Shown here: piece after piece, positions 27,349 to 37,028 of the stretch
Position numbering within the stretch: the first letter of the stretch is position 1
How the letters are laid out: each line of letters opens with the position of its first letter
Source: Gammaproteobacteria bacterium
GTDB lineage: Bacteria; Pseudomonadota; Gammaproteobacteria; Steroidobacterales; Steroidobacteraceae
DNA: 64,000 nucleotides
Assembly (NCBI GenBank): GCA_027459765.1
Contig: DAIDHD010000036.1
Span: forward strand, 1 to 64,000
Direction: 5' to 3'
The notes under the pieces: generated by a model
The model's database searches: none
What the model was told of the DNA's origin: nothing
What the model saw: only the letters and a program-made list of their open reading frames with translations
Translations under genes and position numbers: made by a program

Positions 27349-28827
27349 GTGGCGCGAACGTCGGTGTGCATGTTGAGTTCGGAGATCGTCCCGTACGCCA
27401 AGACGGGAGGGCTCGCCGACGTGGTCGGGGCGCTGATCGGCGAACTCGCCGTCCGTGGCCACGACGTGCGCGGCTTCATGCCGCTCTACGGCGCGATGCG
27501 AAACTCTCTGTCGGGGCTCGAGGCCGTCGCCGGCGCCGGGGAGGCCGACATCCAGATCGGCGGCACCGTATATCGCTACACCGTGCGCGTCGGATCCTAC
27601 CCGGGCACCTCGGCTAGGATGTACTTCGTCGACTGTCCCGCGCTGTTCGACCGGGATACTTTCTACACCACCGACCCCGACGAACACCGGCGCTTCATCC
27701 TGTTCACCCGCGCGGTGCTGGAGACCTGCCGGCGGATCGGCTTCCATCCCGACGTCTTCCACTGCAACGACTGGCACACCGGCTTCCTGCCGCTGTACCT
27801 CAAGTCGACCTACCGGGGCGACGAGGCGCTGGCGCGCAGCCGCTCGCTCTTGACGATTCACAACATCGGTTATCAGGGCGTGATGCCCGCCGGCGCGTAC
27901 GCCGACATCGGCGTCGGCGACCGCCGCCTGCTGGACGACGCCGACTTCGCCGACGGGTTCGTGAGCGCGCTGCGCACCGGACTGCGCTACGCCGACCGGG
28001 TGTCCACCGTGAGTCCCACCTACGCCCGCGAGATCTGCGACACGGACCTCGGGATGGGCATGCAACGCACCTTGCGGCTGCGTGGCGAACCCGTGGTGGG
28101 CATTCTCAACGGCGTCGATTACCGCGAGTGGGACCCCCGCCACGATCCGTATCTCGAGGCCCACTACGACCCCGACGACCTCGCGGGCAAGGCGGCGAAC
28201 CGGCGCCGCTTGCTCGGCGAATTCGGCCTGCGAGTGCCGGACTCTCAGCCGCTGATCGGCATGGTGTCGCGCCTCGCCGAACAGAAGGGCTTCGATCTTC
28301 TGGCGCAGGTCCTGCCGGACTTCCTGGCGGAGCGCGACTGCGGCCTGGTGGCGCTGGGCAGCGGCGATGCCCGCTACTCGGCGCTGCTCTCGGACCTCGC
28401 GCGGCGCTTCCCCGCCCGTGTGGTCTTCAACTCCGGACACGACGAAGCCCTGGCGCATCGCATCGAGGCGGCCAGCGACGTGTTCCTGATGCCGTCCCGC
28501 TACGAACCCTGCGGCTTGAACCAGATGTACAGCCTGCGCTACGGCACCATCCCGGTGGTGCGGCGAACCGGCGGCCTCGCCGATTCGGTGCGGCACTTCG
28601 ATCCGGTCACCGGCGAGGGTACCGGCGTGGTGTTCAACGACTACGACGCGCCGGCCGTGCGCTGGGCGCTGGACACGGCGCTCCAGTGGTTCGCCGATCC
28701 GGCCCTGTGGCGCCGCCTGGTCGCGAATGCGATGCGCGAGGACTTTTCCTGGTCGCGCCAGGTGCAACGCTACGAGTCGCTCTACCGCCAACTCGCCGCC
28801 GGCGAGCCGGCGGCGAGCAGCGCGTAA
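27349..28827 (+). CDS. glgA: Glycogen synthase GlgA (ADP-glucose, GT5)
   Basis: A 492-residue GT-B enzyme that extends alpha-1,4-glucan with ADP-glucose. The ADP-glucose-binding loop 'PYAKTGGLADVVGAL' appears within the first 30 residues, so the GTG at 27349 is the right start; the 1282-aa track ORF is a run-on. 'VFHCNDWHTGFLPLYLK', 'LTIHNIGYQGVMPAG' and the C-terminal acceptor/catalytic segment 'PSRYEPCGLNQMYSLRYG' followed by 'RRTGGLADSV' match bacterial GlgA. It is paired divergently with glgC. No glgB, glgX or glgP is in the window. Its 3' end overlaps the GT39 gene by 46 bp. Confidence 0.95.
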   Translation: MARTSVCMLSSEIVPYAKTGGLADVVGALIGELAVRGHDVRGFMPLYGAMRNSLSGLEAVAGAGEADIQIGGTVYRYTVRVGSYPGTSARMYFVDCPALFDRDTFYTTDPDEHRRFILFTRAVLETCRRIGFHPDVFHCNDWHTGFLPLYLKSTYRGDEALARSRSLLTIHNIGYQGVMPAGAYADIGVGDRRLLDDADFADGFVSALRTGLRYADRVSTVSPTYAREICDTDLGMGMQRTLRLRGEPVVGILNGVDYREWDPRHDPYLEAHYDPDDLAGKAANRRRLLGEFGLRVPDSQPLIGMVSRLAEQKGFDLLAQVLPDFLAERDCGLVALGSGDARYSALLSDLARRFPARVVFNSGHDEALAHRIEAASDVFLMPSRYEPCGLNQMYSLRYGTIPVVRRTGGLADSVRHFDPVTGEGTGVVFNDYDAPAVRWALDTALQWFADPALWRRLVANAMREDFSWSRQVQRYESLYRQLAAGEPAASSA

Positions 28828-30551
28828 CGCCGACCGTTCGGCAGTTCGTAGCGTTTCACGACGCGCAGCCCCGCGGCCTCGGGCCAAGCCGGATCGGGCG
28901 CAGGCCGCAAGCGGGGCAGCCAGCGCGCCGCCACGGGACTCGGCGCCCGCCCTGGCAATTGTGCGAACACCATCGCGCCGGGCGCGTCGCGCAGCCGCCG
29001 TGCGAGCGCCGCGAGCGCGCGCTCGTCGACGGGTCCGGCGATTGAGGCGGGTGCCGGCCGCGCGTACAGATCCACCAGGGCCAGGGTGGTCTCGTCGGGA
29101 GCGAGCAACACGAGCGGTGCGGCGCCGAGATCGACGCGCAGCGCGCGGCCGATGGCGCCGAGATCCTGCCAGGCGTTCACCCCGCGGTACACCTGTGCGG
29201 CGGGTCCGGCGAGCAGGGCGGCGTACGCGAGCAGCAATGAGAGCAGCGCCGCCGTGGTCGCGCGGGCGCCGGTAGCCGCGAGCGCGCGCACCGCCAGCAC
29301 CACGGCGAGCAGCACGCCGAAGCCCGCCGGCAGCAGGTAGTCGGGCCGGAATCCGAGACCGGGTCCGCGCTCGATGCCGACCACGGCGACCGCCGCCGCC
29401 AGCACGCCCGCGGCGATCAGCAGCAGAACCGCCGTGGCCTTCAGGGCCATGCGATCCAGCGCATCCGCATCGCCGCGGATGCGCTGCGCCCACCAGCCGA
29501 GCAACAGGGCAACGCCGGGCAGGGCGGGCGCGAGGTAGACGTTGCGCGCGGTCGCCGCGAACGACAGCAACGCGAGCGTCGGCAGGAACACCGCCGCGGC
29601 GAAGCGCACGGCGTCGGCTTCGCCGCGGCTCGCCGAACGGCGGTCGCGCCAGGCGCGGCGCACCGCGGCGGCGGCGAGCAGGGTCCAGGGCCAAAGGTAT
29701 ACCGGCAGCTCGAGCAGATACTTGCCGGGCGTATTGCGGTGGCCGGTCGCGTATTGCAGAGCGGCGGGCGCATCGACGTGCGTGAAGCGTCCGACCAGGT
29801 TGTTCCAGAAGAACACCTGCAGGTGTGCCGCGCCGTCGGGTCCGACCGCGACGAAATGGATCCAGGCGAGGATCACCGCGGCCTGCAGCGGCAGTCCCGC
29901 CCAGAGCGCGGGGCGCCGCAGTTCGCCGAGGCGGCGTTCCGCCAGCACCAGCGCGACGAATGCGAGCGCGGGCACCATCCAGCCGGCGGCGCTCTTGCTC
30001 ATGAACGCCGCGCACATGCCCGCGTGCATCAGCGTGTAGCCGAGCAGCCGCTCGCGTGCCTCGCGCGCGTACCAGCCGCGATACAGACCGAGCAGCGCCA
30101 CCGACGTCGCCGCCAGCAGCGGCGCGTCCGTCGCCAGCCAGATGGTCACCTGGAACGCGAGCAGCAACGTCGAGATGGCCGCTGCGGCGACGAGCCCGGC
30201 GAGCGGTCCCGCCGCTCGCCGCGCGAGCGCGCCGACGGCCAGTGCGGTGACGAGCGCGTACAGCAGGTTCGGCAGGCGGGCGGCCCACGCCTCGGTGCCG
30301 AACGCGGCCACCGCGGCGCCCGCCAGCCAATAGGCCAACGGCGGCTTCTCGCAGAATGCCGCGCCGGCCAGGGAAGGCACGGATTTCAGGTCCTGCACGC
30401 TCATGCGCCAGGCGATGTCGGCCTCGCGGGGCTCGTCGGGCGTCCAGTAACCGCGCAGCGCGATGGCCGGCACGAGCGCGAGCGCGAGCGCAATCCAGAC
30501 GAGCGCCCGCACGCGAGCGCCCGGGACGAGGGTTTCGAAGCCGTTGGCCAT
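28782..30551 (-). CDS. Glycosyltransferase family 39 (ArnT/PMT-like) membrane protein
   Basis: A 589-residue polytopic GT-C glycosyltransferase of the dolichyl-phosphate-mannose mannosyltransferase/ArnT superfamily. The first periplasmic loop carries the catalytic acidic pair in 'GYWTPDEPREADIAWRM', followed by the ArnT-like 'AAFCEKPPLAYWLAG'. About ten to twelve hydrophobic helices follow, then a soluble C-terminal domain. Members transfer sugars from undecaprenyl-phosphate carriers to lipid A or other envelope targets. The particular sugar and acceptor are unknown here. The start is the ATG at 30551, whose A is shared with the preceding NRDE stop (TGATG). The final ~15 codons are antisense to the end of glgA. 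Confidence 0.85.
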   Translation of the reverse strand: MANGFETLVPGARVRALVWIALALALVPAIALRGYWTPDEPREADIAWRMSVQDLKSVPSLAGAAFCEKPPLAYWLAGAAVAAFGTEAWAARLPNLLYALVTALAVGALARRAAGPLAGLVAAAAISTLLLAFQVTIWLATDAPLLAATSVALLGLYRGWYAREARERLLGYTLMHAGMCAAFMSKSAAGWMVPALAFVALVLAERRLGELRRPALWAGLPLQAAVILAWIHFVAVGPDGAAHLQVFFWNNLVGRFTHVDAPAALQYATGHRNTPGKYLLELPVYLWPWTLLAAAAVRRAWRDRRSASRGEADAVRFAAAVFLPTLALLSFAATARNVYLAPALPGVALLLGWWAQRIRGDADALDRMALKATAVLLLIAAGVLAAAVAVVGIERGPGLGFRPDYLLPAGFGVLLAVVLAVRALAATGARATTAALLSLLLAYAALLAGPAAQVYRGVNAWQDLGAIGRALRVDLGAAPLVLLAPDETTLALVDLYARPAPASIAGPVDERALAALARRLRDAPGAMVFAQLPGRAPSPVAARWLPRLRPAPDPAWPEAAGLRVVKRYELPNGRRYALLAAGSPAASWR

Positions 30552-31330
30552 CAGGAGCGCGAGGATAGCAGCGTACGGGTGAATCGCTGACTCACCCGCC
30601 CGGTCTCGAGCCCGGAGGAGTCCCAGGTCCACTCGTCGAAGCGCACCCCGCCGCGGTCGTCCATGAGCACGGTCGTCGAGCAGCGGGTGCCGTACTCGGC
30701 CGAGCGCACGAACGCGCTCGACAGCAGCCGGTCCCACTCGAGTCCCAGCCCCGAGCGCGGCAGCTCGCCATCCGGCGCGGGTTCGTCGTCACGCAGCAGG
30801 TCGAGCAGCGGCGACGGGTCCTCGAGATCGTCGAGCGCCGCGCGCAGGCGGGATTTGGCCTTGAGCACCTTGGGCCAGGGCGAGTCGAGCAGGTGGTTCG
30901 ACAGCCCGTAGATGCCGGGGCCGAGCTCGCGCCCCGCGCCGCGTTCGGATTCATGGATGCCGAGACGCTCGCCGTCGGAGAACACGAGGTTGAAGCCGTT
31001 GTAGCGCGGCCCCTCGAGCGCGAGCCGTGCCAGGGTCTCGGCGACCGACTCGCCGCGCTCCAGCGTCTCCACCACGAGACCACCGCGGCTCGGCGCCGCC
31101 GGCGCGAGCGGCAGGGAGCCGCGATAGTTGGTCAGTGCCGCGAACCGGCCGTCGCGCGCCACCCCGAGCCAGGTGCCGCCGGCGGAGCGGTCGCGTCCGG
31201 CGAGCAGATTCCCTCGGTCCGGCCACCAGGCGGCGGGCGCCGCGGCGCGGTGGTGGAACTCGTCGCGATTGGCGGCGATGACGCACGGGTAGCGCGGGTG
31301 CACGCGCCAGACGAGGAGGATGAGGCACAT
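30551..31330 (-). CDS. NRDE (TANGO2-like) family protein
   Basis: A 259-residue cytosolic protein of the NRDE/TANGO2 family, named for the N-terminal motif 'ANRDEFHHRAAAPA'. Other conserved pieces are 'WLGVARDGRFAALTNYRG', 'YNGFNLVFSDGERLGIHESE' and 'SAEYGTRCSTTVLMDDRGG'. The N-terminal Cys2 suggests the Ntn-hydrolase-like fold predicted for the family. Eukaryotic TANGO2 affects lipid and haem handling, but bacterial roles are unsettled. It shares one base with the GT39 start downstream and may form a two-gene unit with it. TAGAGT, 33 bp upstream, is a possible -10. Confidence 0.87.
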   Translation of the reverse strand: MCLILLVWRVHPRYPCVIAANRDEFHHRAAAPAAWWPDRGNLLAGRDRSAGGTWLGVARDGRFAALTNYRGSLPLAPAAPSRGGLVVETLERGESVAETLARLALEGPRYNGFNLVFSDGERLGIHESERGAGRELGPGIYGLSNHLLDSPWPKVLKAKSRLRAALDDLEDPSPLLDLLRDDEPAPDGELPRSGLGLEWDRLLSSAFVRSAEYGTRCSTTVLMDDRGGVRFDEWTWDSSGLETGRVSQRFTRTLLSSRS

Positions 31331-31400
31331 GGACGTGGAGACGCTCGGATCCGCCGGGCCGCCACTCTAGCGCGAACCCGCCGCCCCTCGCACCTCGCCG

Positions 31401-33128
31401 TCAGCCCGCTCGCAGGCGTTGGAAGTCGCGCGAATGGGTCATGGCCGGCACCACTCCGACGCGCACGGTGAAGTCCCCGAACGACTCGCCCGCGGCGCGC
31501 TCGGCCGCGTAGCGCGACAGCAGCGGTTCGAGGGCCTCGAGGATCCGGGACTCGTCGACGTTCTCGCGATAGAGGGTGCCGAGACGATCACCACGGCCGG
31601 AGGCGCCGAGATACAGGTTGTACTGCCCCGGCGCACGCCCGACCAGGGCGATCTCCGCCAGATACGGCCGCGAGCAGCCGTTGGGGCAGCCGCTCATGCG
31701 GATGCTGATGCGGTCGCCGGCAAGACCCGCGCGTTCGATCAGCGCATCGAGCCGGTCGAGCAGCGACGGCAGATAGCGCTCGCTCTCGGCCATCGCGAGC
31801 GCACAGGTGGGCAGCGCGACGCACGCCATCGAGTTCTGCCGCAGGCCGGTGAGTTGGCCCTCGGCGAGGCCGTGCTCGCGCAGCAGCGACTCGATCAGCG
31901 GGCGGCGCTCGGCCGCGACGCCGGCGACGATCACGTTCTGGTTGGTCGTGAGCGCGAAGATGCCGTCGTGGACGGTGGCGATGGCGCGCAGTCCCGCGGC
32001 CAACCGCCGTCCGGGGAGATCCTTGATGCGCCCGTTCTCCACGTACAGCGCGTAGTGCCAGCGCCCGTCCGCGCCAGGGTGCCATCCCGCCGGATCGCCG
32101 GTGGAAAGGAAGGCGAACGGCCGCGCCGGCGCGAGCGGTTTGCCGAGCCGGGCGGCGAGCTCGTCGCGGAACCACGCGAGCCCGCGGTCCTCGATCGTGT
32201 ACTTGAAGCGCGCGTGCGCGCGATCCTTGCGGTCGCCGTAATCGCGCTGGATCGCAACCGTGTGCTCCGCGATCGCGACGGCGTCCTCGGGGACGCAGAA
32301 CCCCACGACGTCGGCGACGCGCGGGAACGTGGCCGGCACGTTGTGCGTCATGCCCATGCCGCCGCCGACGGTGACGTCGTAGCCCACGAGCGTACCGTCC
32401 TCGATCACCGCGATGAAGCCGAGGTCGTGCGCGAACACGTCGACGTCGTTGTGGGGCGGAACGGCGATGGCGATCTTGAACTTGCGCGGCAGGTAGGTGC
32501 GGCCGTAGAGGGGTTCCTCGTCGTCGCCCGCCGCGGCGGGCTCGCCGAGGAATATCTCGCGGTAGGCGCCGGTCCGCGGCAGCAGGTGGGCGCCGATGTC
32601 GCGCGCCAGCCGGGAGGCGGCGGCGTGCACCTGCGAGAGCAGCGGGTTCGCCGCCGCGATCACGTTGCGGTTCACGTCGCCGCACGCGGCCAGCGTGTCG
32701 AGGCCGCAGCCGACGATCCCGCGCACGTGCCGCTTGAGGTGGCGCTTGCGAATGCCGTGGAACTGGAAGGTCTGGCGGGTCGTCAGGCGCAACGTGCCGT
32801 CCGCGGTTTCCTGCGACAGTGCGTCGAGGGCGAGCCACTGCGCCGGCGTGCACACGCCGCCCGGCATGCGCACCCGTGCCATGAACTGGTAGCGCGGTTC
32901 GAGCCGCGAGCGCCGCCGTTCCTCGCGCAGGTCGCGATCGTCCTGCTGGTAGATGCCGAAGAACTTGGTGAGTTGCGTGTCGGGGTCGCGGACGGCACCG
33001 GTCACCGGATCGGCGATGCTCTCTTCCAGCGTGCCGCGCAGGAATCGGCTGTCGAACTTCAGGCGTTCGTTCGGATGCAATTCCTCGAGCGGACGGGACA
33101 GGTCCGCCCGGCGCGTCGGTTCCGCCAT
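31401..33128 (-). CDS. cysI: Sulfite reductase (NADPH) hemoprotein CysI
   Basis: A 575-residue siroheme/4Fe-4S enzyme that reduces sulfite to sulfide with six electrons from CysJ. Substrate and siroheme contacts are seen in 'RLTTRQTFQFHGIRKRHLK' and 'CGDVNRNVIAAANPL'. The cluster ligands are the Cys-rich pairs 'SMACVALPTCALAMAE' (about residue 435) and 'MSGCPNGCSRPYLAEI' (about 482). The ATG shares a base with the cysJ stop (TGATG), so the two subunits are translated in tandem. The 671-aa track ORF adds upstream residues from antiphase cysJ. No cysG, cysH or cysD genes are in the window. Confidence 0.96.
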   Translation of the reverse strand: MAEPTRRADLSRPLEELHPNERLKFDSRFLRGTLEESIADPVTGAVRDPDTQLTKFFGIYQQDDRDLREERRRSRLEPRYQFMARVRMPGGVCTPAQWLALDALSQETADGTLRLTTRQTFQFHGIRKRHLKRHVRGIVGCGLDTLAACGDVNRNVIAAANPLLSQVHAAASRLARDIGAHLLPRTGAYREIFLGEPAAAGDDEEPLYGRTYLPRKFKIAIAVPPHNDVDVFAHDLGFIAVIEDGTLVGYDVTVGGGMGMTHNVPATFPRVADVVGFCVPEDAVAIAEHTVAIQRDYGDRKDRAHARFKYTIEDRGLAWFRDELAARLGKPLAPARPFAFLSTGDPAGWHPGADGRWHYALYVENGRIKDLPGRRLAAGLRAIATVHDGIFALTTNQNVIVAGVAAERRPLIESLLREHGLAEGQLTGLRQNSMACVALPTCALAMAESERYLPSLLDRLDALIERAGLAGDRISIRMSGCPNGCSRPYLAEIALVGRAPGQYNLYLGASGRGDRLGTLYRENVDESRILEALEPLLSRYAAERAAGESFGDFTVRVGVVPAMTHSRDFQRLRAG

Positions 33129-34981
33129 CAGTAGACGTCCCGCTGGTACCGGCGCGCGCGCTGCAATTCGAGCAGGTACTCCGCGGCCGCGTCGGCGGAT
33201 TTGCCGCCGTGCCGCTCGACGATCGCAAGCAGCGCCGCGTGCACGTCCGGCGCCATGTGCTGTGCGTCGCCGCACACGTACAGGTGCGCGCCGCCTTCGA
33301 GCCAGCGCCACAACTCGGCGCCCTGCGCGCGCATGTGGTGCTGCACGTAGATCTTCTCCTCCTGGTCGCGCGAGAACGCCACGTCGAGCCGCGACAACAC
33401 GCCGCGCTTGCGCCACGCGAGCAACTCCGTCTGGTACAGGAAGTCGTTCTCGAACGAACGGTCGCCGAAGAACAGCCAGTGCCTGCCGGTCGCCCCGAGC
33501 GCCGCCCGCTCGGCGATGAACGCACGGAACGGTGCGATGCCGGTGCCCGGGCCGATCATGACGATCGAAGCGGCCGGGTCGGCGGGCAAGCGGAACCCGG
33601 GGTTGCGGTGCAGGTAGATCGGCAGACGCTCCTCCGCTGCGCCGGGCTCGCCGGTGCCGGCGAGCGCCAATTGACCGGAGACCAGCCCGCGGCGGTCCCG
33701 ATCGAGCGTCCGGTAGGCCACCACGGCGACCGTGAGGTGCACCTCGTCGGGCGTCTCACGCTGGCTGGACGCGATCGAGTACAGCCGCGGCGCGAGCGGT
33801 CGCAACAGGCTCGCGAAGGCGAGCGGATCGAGTCCGTGCGGCGGATGCGCGGCGAGTACGTCGACCAGGTGCCGCTCGCGCGCGTAGCGGGCCAGTGCCT
33901 CGCGGTCGGCGCGTGCCAGGGCGTCGGCGCCGGTTGCCGCGGCGTAGCGCTCCAGGAATGCCGGCGTCACCGGGCCGATTTCGAGCCGCTCGCGCAGCGC
34001 CGCCCGCAGCGGCAGCGGCGCCTGGCCGCCGAGACCGACGCTGGCGTCGGGATCGAAGGGCAGGCGTTCGAGCACCGCCGCGACGTCCGCCTCGCGATTC
34101 ACGGCCACCACGCCGATCGCGTCTCCGGGCTCGTAGTGCAGATTGGCGCCTTCGATGGACAGCTCGAGGTGGCGCACGTCCTTGGTCGATCCGCGCCCGG
34201 TCAGGCTCTGGTTGGCGAGCACCGGCGCCGGAAACGGATTCTTGCGGGTGTAGGCGTTCGCGACCGAATGACGGCGTTCACCGCCGCCGTCGAGGCGCAC
34301 CGGCGCAGTCGCCGGTTCCAGCCCTTCCAGCACCGAGTCGATCCACGCGCGCGCGGCCGCGTCGAAATCGACGTCGCACTCGACTCGCGCGTGCACGCGG
34401 GTTGCGCCGAGCGCCTCCAGGCGAGCGTCCAGCCGGCGGCCGGCCTCGCAGAACTTCTCGTAGCTCGAGTCCCCCAGCGCGAGCACGGAGAACTTGAGGT
34501 GCTCGAGCCGCGGCGCCTTGCGTCCCTCGAGCAATTCGAACAGGGGCTGCGCGCGTTCCGGCGGATCGCCGTCGCCGTGGGTGCTCACCACGGCGAGCAG
34601 CGTGCGCGCCCCCGCCAGGTGGCTCTTGCGGCACTCGAGCATGTCGAGCAGCGTGTGGCGAACGCCGCGCTCCGTGAGCCGCTCGGCGAGCGCGCGGGCG
34701 AGCCTTTCGGAATTGCCGGTGTGCGTGCCGAACAGCACCGTGACCGCCGGGTCCGGCGAGTCGGCGCCCGCCGGACGGTCGGCGGCGGCGAGCGCGGGCT
34801 CGCGCACCGCGGCGCCCGCGAGGTAGCCCGCGAGCCACCAGCGCTGCCGCGCGTCCAGGCGGTCGACCAGGCCTCGAGCCTCGGCCGCGAGCGCCGGTGG
34901 CAGGGGGGACAAGGCCCAGGTGTCGGGGGCCGCGTCGGGCCCGGGCGGCACCGGATCTTTGAGTTGCGCGTTGCCAGTCAT
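33128..34981 (-). CDS. cysJ: Sulfite reductase (NADPH) flavoprotein CysJ
   Basis: A 617-residue diflavin reductase that passes electrons from NADPH through FAD and FMN to CysI. It has an N-terminal flavodoxin domain ('VTVLFGTHTGNSERLARALA', then 'VVSTHGDGDPPE' and 'LGDSSYEKFCEAG'). An FAD-binding segment follows ('LYSIASSQRETPDEVHLTV'), then an NADPH domain ('MIGPGTGIAPFRAFIAER', 'LYVCGDAQHMAPDVH') ending in Tyr. The ATG at 34981 is chosen at the domain edge; upstream track residues are noncoding. Possible -10 TATGCT on the minus strand at 35035-35040 would give a leader of about 46 nt. CysB control is expected from known biology but not shown. Confidence 0.95.
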   Translation of the reverse strand: MTGNAQLKDPVPPGPDAAPDTWALSPLPPALAAEARGLVDRLDARQRWWLAGYLAGAAVREPALAAADRPAGADSPDPAVTVLFGTHTGNSERLARALAERLTERGVRHTLLDMLECRKSHLAGARTLLAVVSTHGDGDPPERAQPLFELLEGRKAPRLEHLKFSVLALGDSSYEKFCEAGRRLDARLEALGATRVHARVECDVDFDAAARAWIDSVLEGLEPATAPVRLDGGGERRHSVANAYTRKNPFPAPVLANQSLTGRGSTKDVRHLELSIEGANLHYEPGDAIGVVAVNREADVAAVLERLPFDPDASVGLGGQAPLPLRAALRERLEIGPVTPAFLERYAAATGADALARADREALARYARERHLVDVLAAHPPHGLDPLAFASLLRPLAPRLYSIASSQRETPDEVHLTVAVVAYRTLDRDRRGLVSGQLALAGTGEPGAAEERLPIYLHRNPGFRLPADPAASIVMIGPGTGIAPFRAFIAERAALGATGRHWLFFGDRSFENDFLYQTELLAWRKRGVLSRLDVAFSRDQEEKIYVQHHMRAQGAELWRWLEGGAHLYVCGDAQHMAPDVHAALLAIVERHGGKSADAAAEYLLELQRARRYQRDVY

Positions 34982-35184
34982 GCCGCCAAAGGTACGCGCA
35001 GTGCGCCGGCGGCCAGAAAAACCCATTGCGTCTAAGCATATGTACATCGCGCATGAGGGCCGGCGAGGGGTCGGGAGGACCCGGCGGCGCGTCACTCCGG
35101 CGGCGTGCTCGTGCTACCCTGCGCCCCCGCCCTCGTGCGCCCCCGGCCGACAGGCGGTCATCCGAACCAGACATTCACCGAGCG

Positions 35185-36243
35185 ATGGACATGAACGATC
35201 GACTGACGTCACTGCTCGCGAACCGCGAGTGGTTGCTCGCCGATGGCGCGATGGGCAGCAATCTCTTCGACCGCGGACTCGTTTCCGGCGATGCGCCGGA
35301 ATTGTGGAACGTGGAGCATCCCGAGCGCATCGCGGACCTGCACCGCCGCTTCATCGAGGCGGGCGCCGACATCGTGCTCACCAACAGCTTCGGCGGCACG
35401 CGCCATCGCCTGAAGTTGCACCGTGCGGAGGACCGCGTCGGCGAACTCAACGAAGCGGCCGCCCGCATCGCCCGTGGCGAGGCGGATCGCGCCGGCCGTC
35501 CCGTGCTGGTCGCCGGCAGCATGGGCCCCACCGGCGAGATCCTCGAGCCGCTCGGCAGCTTGAGCGCCGCGCAGGCGCAAGCCGCGTTCGCCGAACAGGC
35601 AGCCGCGCTCGCGCGCGGCGGCGCCGACGTGTTGTGGATCGAGACCATGTCGTCGGTGGAGGAGACCGAGGCGGCCATCGCCGGCGCGCGCTCCACCGGG
35701 CTGCCGGTCGTCGCCACCCTGAGCTTCGACACCAACGGCCGCACCATGATGGGCATCACTCCCGCGGACCTCGCGCGTCTGGCGGAGCGCAATCACCTCG
35801 CGGCCTGCGGCAGCAATTGCGGCGTGGGCGCCGCCGAAGTGGTGGCCTCGGTGGTGGGCGTCGCGAACGCCGCGCCGGGCGCGACGGTGCTGGTCGCGAA
35901 GGCGAATTGCGGCATCCCGCGTTACGTCGACGGCGCCATCCGCTTCGACGGCACACCCGAGCTGATGGCCGATTACGCCCGCCTGGCGCGCGACGCGGGC
36001 GCCCGCATCATCGGCGGCTGCTGCGGCACGACGCCCGAACACCTCGCGGCGATGCGCGCCGCGCTCGAGGGTTATTCGCCGGGCGCTCGTCCCGACGGCG
36101 CGGCCATCGAGGCCAAGCTCGGCGCGATATCCACCGGCGCCAGCGCACAGCTTCGCGGCGAGACCAGTCGCGAGGCGGGCGCCGCGAACGGCGCTTCCTC
36201 GAGGCGCCGGCGTGGCGGCGCGGCCGGGACGGTGAAGTCGTGA
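35185..36243 (+). CDS. Homocysteine S-methyltransferase family protein (betaine-type)
   Basis: A 352-residue zinc-dependent TIM-barrel methyltransferase. 'LLADGAMGSNLFDRG' is the entry motif. Zinc ligands are the Cys of 'ACGSNCGVGAAEV' and the pair in 'IIGGCCGTTPEHLAAM'. It transfers a methyl group to homocysteine, giving methionine. The stand-alone form with this length resembles bacterial betaine--homocysteine methyltransferases (Bmt), though S-methylmethionine could be the donor. The C-terminal ~40 residues are low complexity. Start ATG at 35185 or 35191. The stop overlaps the SDR start (GTGA). The 203-bp gap upstream holds a possible -10 (TACCCT at 35115-35120) and nothing else I can support. 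Confidence 0.82.
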   Translation: MDMNDRLTSLLANREWLLADGAMGSNLFDRGLVSGDAPELWNVEHPERIADLHRRFIEAGADIVLTNSFGGTRHRLKLHRAEDRVGELNEAAARIARGEADRAGRPVLVAGSMGPTGEILEPLGSLSAAQAQAAFAEQAAALARGGADVLWIETMSSVEETEAAIAGARSTGLPVVATLSFDTNGRTMMGITPADLARLAERNHLAACGSNCGVGAAEVVASVVGVANAAPGATVLVAKANCGIPRYVDGAIRFDGTPELMADYARLARDAGARIIGGCCGTTPEHLAAMRAALEGYSPGARPDGAAIEAKLGAISTGASAQLRGETSREAGAANGASSRRRRGGAAGTVKS

Positions 36244-37028
36244 GCGGCGCCTCCGCGGTGCGCCGCGTAGCGTTCGTCACCGGGGCGTCGCGCGGCATCG
36301 GCGCGGCCGTCGCGCGCGCACTGGCTGCGCGCGGCGTGGTCGTGGCCGTGCACTATCGCGAGCGCCGCGACGCTGCCGAGGCGGTGCTCGCCAGCCTGGC
36401 GGGCGAGGGCCACGGACTCGTCGACGCGGACCTCGCCGATCCGGCATCGACGGCTGCGGCCTGGGCCGATGCCGAGGCGCGCTTCGGTCCCATCGACGTG
36501 CTCGTCAACAATGCGGGAGTGTTCCTGGCGCACCCGCCCCTCGGCACCTCGCTGGATGACTGGCAGGCGCTGTGGCGGCTCACGGTGGACGTGAATCTGG
36601 TCGGTCCCGCTAACCTGTCCTGGTTCGCCGCTCGTTCGATGGCCGCGCGGCCCTTGAAGGACGCCGCGTTCGGCCGCGGACGCATCGTCAACGTGTCATC
36701 GCGCGGGGCCTTTCGCGGCGAACCGGAGGCACCGGCCTACGGAGCCACCAAGGCGGGGCTCAACGCGCTGTCCCAGTCGCTCGCCAAGGCGCTGGCACCG
36801 AACGCCATCCACGTGTACTGCCTTGCTCCCGGGTGGGTCGACACGGACATGGCCAAGGATCACCTGCACGGCCCGGGCGCCCAGGCGGTGCTCGAACAGC
36901 ACCCGCTAGGACGCGTGAACGGCGCCGACGAGATCGCCAACGCCGCCGTGTACTGCGCACTGGATGCGCCGCCCGCCATGACGGGCAGCATCCTCGACCT
37001 CAACGGCGCCAGCTATCTCAGGACTTGA
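36240..37028 (+). CDS. Short-chain dehydrogenase/reductase (SDR)
   Basis: A 262-residue Rossmann-fold oxidoreductase of the classical SDR type. The NAD(P) loop is 'FVTGASRGIGAAVARALA', followed by 'LVNNAGVFLAHPP' and the catalytic Ser/Tyr/Lys set 'IVNVSSRGAF' and 'AYGATKAGLNAL'. The His/Arg-rich 'VAVHYRERRDAAEAV' loop hints at NADP preference. The GTG overlaps the stop of the homocysteine methyltransferase, so the two are probably coupled, but no metabolic link is evident. The substrate is unknown; 3-oxoacyl-ACP-reductase-like annotation would be a guess. It ends 11 bp inside the polX 3' end. Confidence 0.88.
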   Translation: MSGASAVRRVAFVTGASRGIGAAVARALAARGVVVAVHYRERRDAAEAVLASLAGEGHGLVDADLADPASTAAAWADAEARFGPIDVLVNNAGVFLAHPPLGTSLDDWQALWRLTVDVNLVGPANLSWFAARSMAARPLKDAAFGRGRIVNVSSRGAFRGEPEAPAYGATKAGLNALSQSLAKALAPNAIHVYCLAPGWVDTDMAKDHLHGPGAQAVLEQHPLGRVNGADEIANAAVYCALDAPPAMTGSILDLNGASYLRT